The notes beneath the pieces were generated by a model that was not told the DNA's origin, did not search any database, and worked only from the letters and a program-made list of their open reading frames with translations. Position numbers and translations under genes: made by a program. This document shows positions 61,834 through 64,000 of a stretch of 64,000 nt of DNA, in pieces (the first letter of the stretch is position 1; each line of letters opens with the position of its first letter). Location of the stretch: positions 3,626,001 through 3,690,000 of the forward strand of contig NZ_CP016634.1 in assembly GCF_002741075.1 (NCBI RefSeq), given 5' to 3'. This DNA comes from Pseudomonas putida. GTDB lineage: Bacteria; Pseudomonadota; Gammaproteobacteria; Pseudomonadales; Pseudomonadaceae.

Positions 61834-62649
61834 ATGAAAATCGAAGTGGTACAAACAACAACACGCGATGGCGACACGCACTACAACCTGAAATGCATCT
61901 TGAAGGACATCGCCCAGTGTGCGCCGGACACCGACGTCGTGCTGTTTCCCGAGTCGCACCTGACTGGGTTTCTCAGCCAGGAAGACGTCGGCATGCTCTC
62001 GGAATCTGTCGAGGGCGAAGCCGTGCAGGCGGTGGTCGAAGCGGCGCGTCAGCGCAATGTGGCGGTGGTGCTGGGGCTTTATGAGAATGCCAATGGCACC
62101 TTCTACAACACCACCCTGTTCATCGCCCCTGAAGGCATTCTGCTCACCTACCGCAAAACCCATCTGTGGGTGCCGGAGCATGGCATCGTGGTACCAGGAA
62201 ATCGCTTCTCGACCGTGGAGTGGCGCGGGGTGCGCATTGGCCTGCTGATTTGCTACGACAGCGAATTCCCTGAGACCGCCCGGGCACTGACGGCGCTCGA
62301 CGCGCAGGTGATGCTCATCACCGATGGCCTGGCCGAGCCCGAGGACAACGTGCATCGCGTGTCGGTGATGGCCCGGGCGATGGAAAACCAGGTGTTTGCC
62401 GTGGTGGCCAACCGGGTCGGCCACGGGCCGGATGATTGTGTGTTCGTTGGCAACAGCCTGGGAGTGGACCCCTTTGGCAGGACGCTGTTCGAGGCAGGCC
62501 GAGGCGAGTCCCGCCATGCCGTGACCCTGGACCTGTCGCTGATCGGCAAGGCTCGCGCCTTCCACGACTACCGCGCCAACCAGCGCATCGCCTTGCCGGG
62601 TGAGCGCATCGAGCATCCCAATGGCCTGCGTGAACTGGTCATCGGCTAA
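61834..62649 (+). CDS. Nitrilase-superfamily amidohydrolase
   Basis: 271 aa from ATG 61834. Catalytic triad Glu40 (LFPESHLTG), Lys108 (YRKTHLW) and Cys140 (LICYDSEFPE), all present. Short tail and lack of a GAT partner point to an aliphatic amidase or omega-amidase/carbamoylase branch rather than a nitrilase proper. A perfect TTGACA at 61747 lies upstream but no good -10 follows. Downstream convergent MFS gene and the aminopeptidase operon support a role in small-amide catabolism. Confidence 0.88.
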   Translation: MKIEVVQTTTRDGDTHYNLKCILKDIAQCAPDTDVVLFPESHLTGFLSQEDVGMLSESVEGEAVQAVVEAARQRNVAVVLGLYENANGTFYNTTLFIAPEGILLTYRKTHLWVPEHGIVVPGNRFSTVEWRGVRIGLLICYDSEFPETARALTALDAQVMLITDGLAEPEDNVHRVSVMARAMENQVFAVVANRVGHGPDDCVFVGNSLGVDPFGRTLFEAGRGESRHAVTLDLSLIGKARAFHDYRANQRIALPGERIEHPNGLRELVIG

Positions 62650-62686
62650 GCCCCTGGCGGCGCCTGCGCTACACCGCGCCGCCTGC

Positions 62687-62768
62687 TTCGCGGGTAAACC
62701 CGCTCCCACAGGTTCTGCAGCGCCCTCGAGAACAACGCTGTACCTGTGGGAGCGGGTTTACCCGCGAA
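62687..62768. repeat. REP pair, inverted
   Basis: TTCGCGGGTAAACCCGCTCCCACAGG and CCTGTGGGAGCGGGTTTACCCGCGAA are perfect inverted arms around about 30 bases, between convergent genes. Confidence 0.9.
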
Positions 62769-62808
62769 AGGGCCAGGTCTGGCGATACACAACGATCGCC
62801 ATACGCTG

Positions 62809-63999
62809 TCAATGGCGGGCCAGCACCGCCTCCCCGGCAACGCCAGCCGGCGCTTCGTCGATCTGCGCCATGCTCAGGCGCGAGGTCTCGCGCAGCATCA
62901 GCGAACAGACCGCCACCAACGCCAGCGCCCCTGCCCCATACAACGCCACGCCCAACGGGTTGTGGTCGGTGAGGATAAGGATCGCCGTGGCGATGCTCGA
63001 AGCTGTCCCACCGCCCAATGCCGCACCGATCTGATAGCTCGCCGAGATCCCGGAGTAGCGCATGCTGCGCGGGAACTGCTCGCCCAGGAACGCCGGGATC
63101 GGCCCTTGGGTAGCGCCCATCAACAGGCCCGTGAGGCTGTAGGCGAACAGGGCGATGCCAAAGCTCTTCATGCCGACCAGCTCGAAGAAGGCAAACAACC
63201 CGAGCGCCATGACCACCGCACCGAACACCATCACCGTGCGCCGACCCAGGCGATCGGACAGGTAGCCGAACAGCGGCGCGGAGAACACGATGGCGATAGA
63301 CAAGGTCAGGTCGAACATCAACGCTTGGGTGCTGCCGAAGCCCACCTGGGTGGCATAGGTCAGGAAGAAGGTGCTGCCGATGTAGGCGATGGTGCAATAG
63401 CCGAAGGCGATCCCGGTGCACAACAGCAGCTGACGTGGACGCTGACGCAACGCCTCGGCCAGTGGCGCACGGACCGGCTTGACTGCCGGAGCAGCGACCG
63501 GTGCCGGTGCCTTCAGGCGCGCATACAGGCCGATCAACACCAGTGTGCCTCCGAGCCAGAATGGGATGCGCCAGGCAAAGTCCACCAGGTTGTCGTTGAA
63601 GGCGGCACTGACGATGGCGAACACCGCTGCGCCGAGGATGCCGCCGACGCCGATGCCCATGCTGGTGAAGCTACCCCACAACCCTCGCCTGCCCGGCGGC
63701 GCCGACTCGATGCCGAACAGCGCGGCACCGCCCCATTCCCCCCCGGCGGCAAAGCCCTGGATCAGGCGCAACAACACCAGCAGGATAGGCGCAGCGATGC
63801 CGATGCTGGCATGGCTTGGCAAGCAACCGATGAGGAAGGTGCTCAGGCCCATGAGCAGCAAGGTCGCGACCAACACCTTCTGGCGACCGATGCGGTCACC
63901 GTAGTGGCCAAACACCAAACCGCCCAACGGACGGGCGAAGAAGCCGGCGCCAAAGGCGCTGAAAGCCACCAAGGTCGCGGTCAGGTGGTCCATCTGGGG
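62809..63999 (-). CDS. MFS transporter, metabolite:H+ symporter family (5' end cut by window)
   Basis: The C-terminal ~396 residues of a protein whose start lies beyond base 64000; the frame is open to the edge, so the ATG at 63993 is probably internal. Eleven or so helices. MHS-family motifs: FGAGFFARPLGGLVFGHYGDRIGRQKVL (core GHYGDRIGRQKVL, the loop 2-3 signature), LLVLLRLIQGFAAGGEWGGAALFGIE (core RLIQGFAAGGEWGG), and YLSDRLGRRTVM in loop 8-9. Relatives carry proline/betaine, citrate or shikimate. Probably imports the substrate of the neighbouring amidase. Confidence 0.9.
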   Translation of the reverse strand, partial: PQMDHLTATLVAFSAFGAGFFARPLGGLVFGHYGDRIGRQKVLVATLLLMGLSTFLIGCLPSHASIGIAAPILLVLLRLIQGFAAGGEWGGAALFGIESAPPGRRGLWGSFTSMGIGVGGILGAAVFAIVSAAFNDNLVDFAWRIPFWLGGTLVLIGLYARLKAPAPVAAPAVKPVRAPLAEALRQRPRQLLLCTGIAFGYCTIAYIGSTFFLTYATQVGFGSTQALMFDLTLSIAIVFSAPLFGYLSDRLGRRTVMVFGAVVMALGLFAFFELVGMKSFGIALFAYSLTGLLMGATQGPIPAFLGEQFPRSMRYSGISASYQIGAALGGGTASSIATAILILTDHNPLGVALYGAGALALVAVCSLMLRETSRLSMAQIDEAPAGVAGEAVLARH

Positions 64000-64000
64000 G

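Overview
The window reads as chromosomal DNA of a GC-rich Pseudomonas, most likely the P. putida group. The evidence is gene content and order (fadD1-fadD2-lipase-phaJ1, aceK, cysK, pxpABC, rnd-ycgL, moaA/moaB), many small inverted-repeat elements built on GCGGGTTTACCCGCGAA/CTCCCACAGG arms, and high GC with C/G-ending codons almost throughout. This assignment comes from reading the sequence, not from a database search. No rRNA, tRNA, CRISPR array or insertion sequence was seen. Most of the window is ordinary housekeeping and accessory metabolism.

Layout. 1-5.7 kb: end of a FAD oxidoreductase, two tandem acyl-CoA synthetases (fadD1, fadD2), a monoglyceride-lipase-like hydrolase and phaJ1, a set for activating fatty acids and channelling them to beta-oxidation or polyhydroxyalkanoate. 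5.8-8.5 kb: a four-gene ECF42-type sigma operon preceded by a sequence matching the promoter expected for its own sigma factor. 8.5-19 kb: exporters, a PLP lyase, def, yihY, cvfB, a lipoprotein, aceK and two convergent EamA exporters. The second exporter has a long 5' leader with a candidate leader peptide. 19.4-25 kb: lpxO, cysK, a DUF748 protein and a MoxR/VWA pair. 25-28.6 kb: pxpABC (5-oxoproline hydrolysis), the stump of a lost MFS transporter and a LysR gene. 28.7-46.5 kb: small membrane proteins, ptrB, yajD, a SpoU methyltransferase, a peptidase-like protein without its zinc motif, nitroreductase, rnd, eptA with a ColR-like site, a PLP sulfur enzyme with an Lrp partner, and a YdeP-type molybdoenzyme.

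46.7-57.3 kb is the most interesting stretch. moaA and a bestrophin are followed by moaB, then a type VI secretion cargo module transcribed leftwards: vgrG, the lipase effector tle3, the adaptor tla3 and a PAAR tip gene, all with overlapping ends. The module lies between moaB and a LysR regulator, is flanked by a 12-base direct repeat, has an AT-rich upstream region and an AT-richer internal patch, and shows no recognisable immunity gene. One copy of that repeat overlaps a 16-base box found in only one other place, the fdhF/moaA intergenic region. The insertion therefore seems to have separated the LysR gene from the promoter region it may regulate.

57.4-64 kb: a catabolic cluster with two paralogous LuxR-type regulators, an APC permease, a beta-aminopeptidase of the DmpA/BapF type, a nitrilase-superfamily amidase and a proline/betaine-type MFS transporter that runs off the window. 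This suggests uptake and hydrolysis of small amides or beta-peptides.
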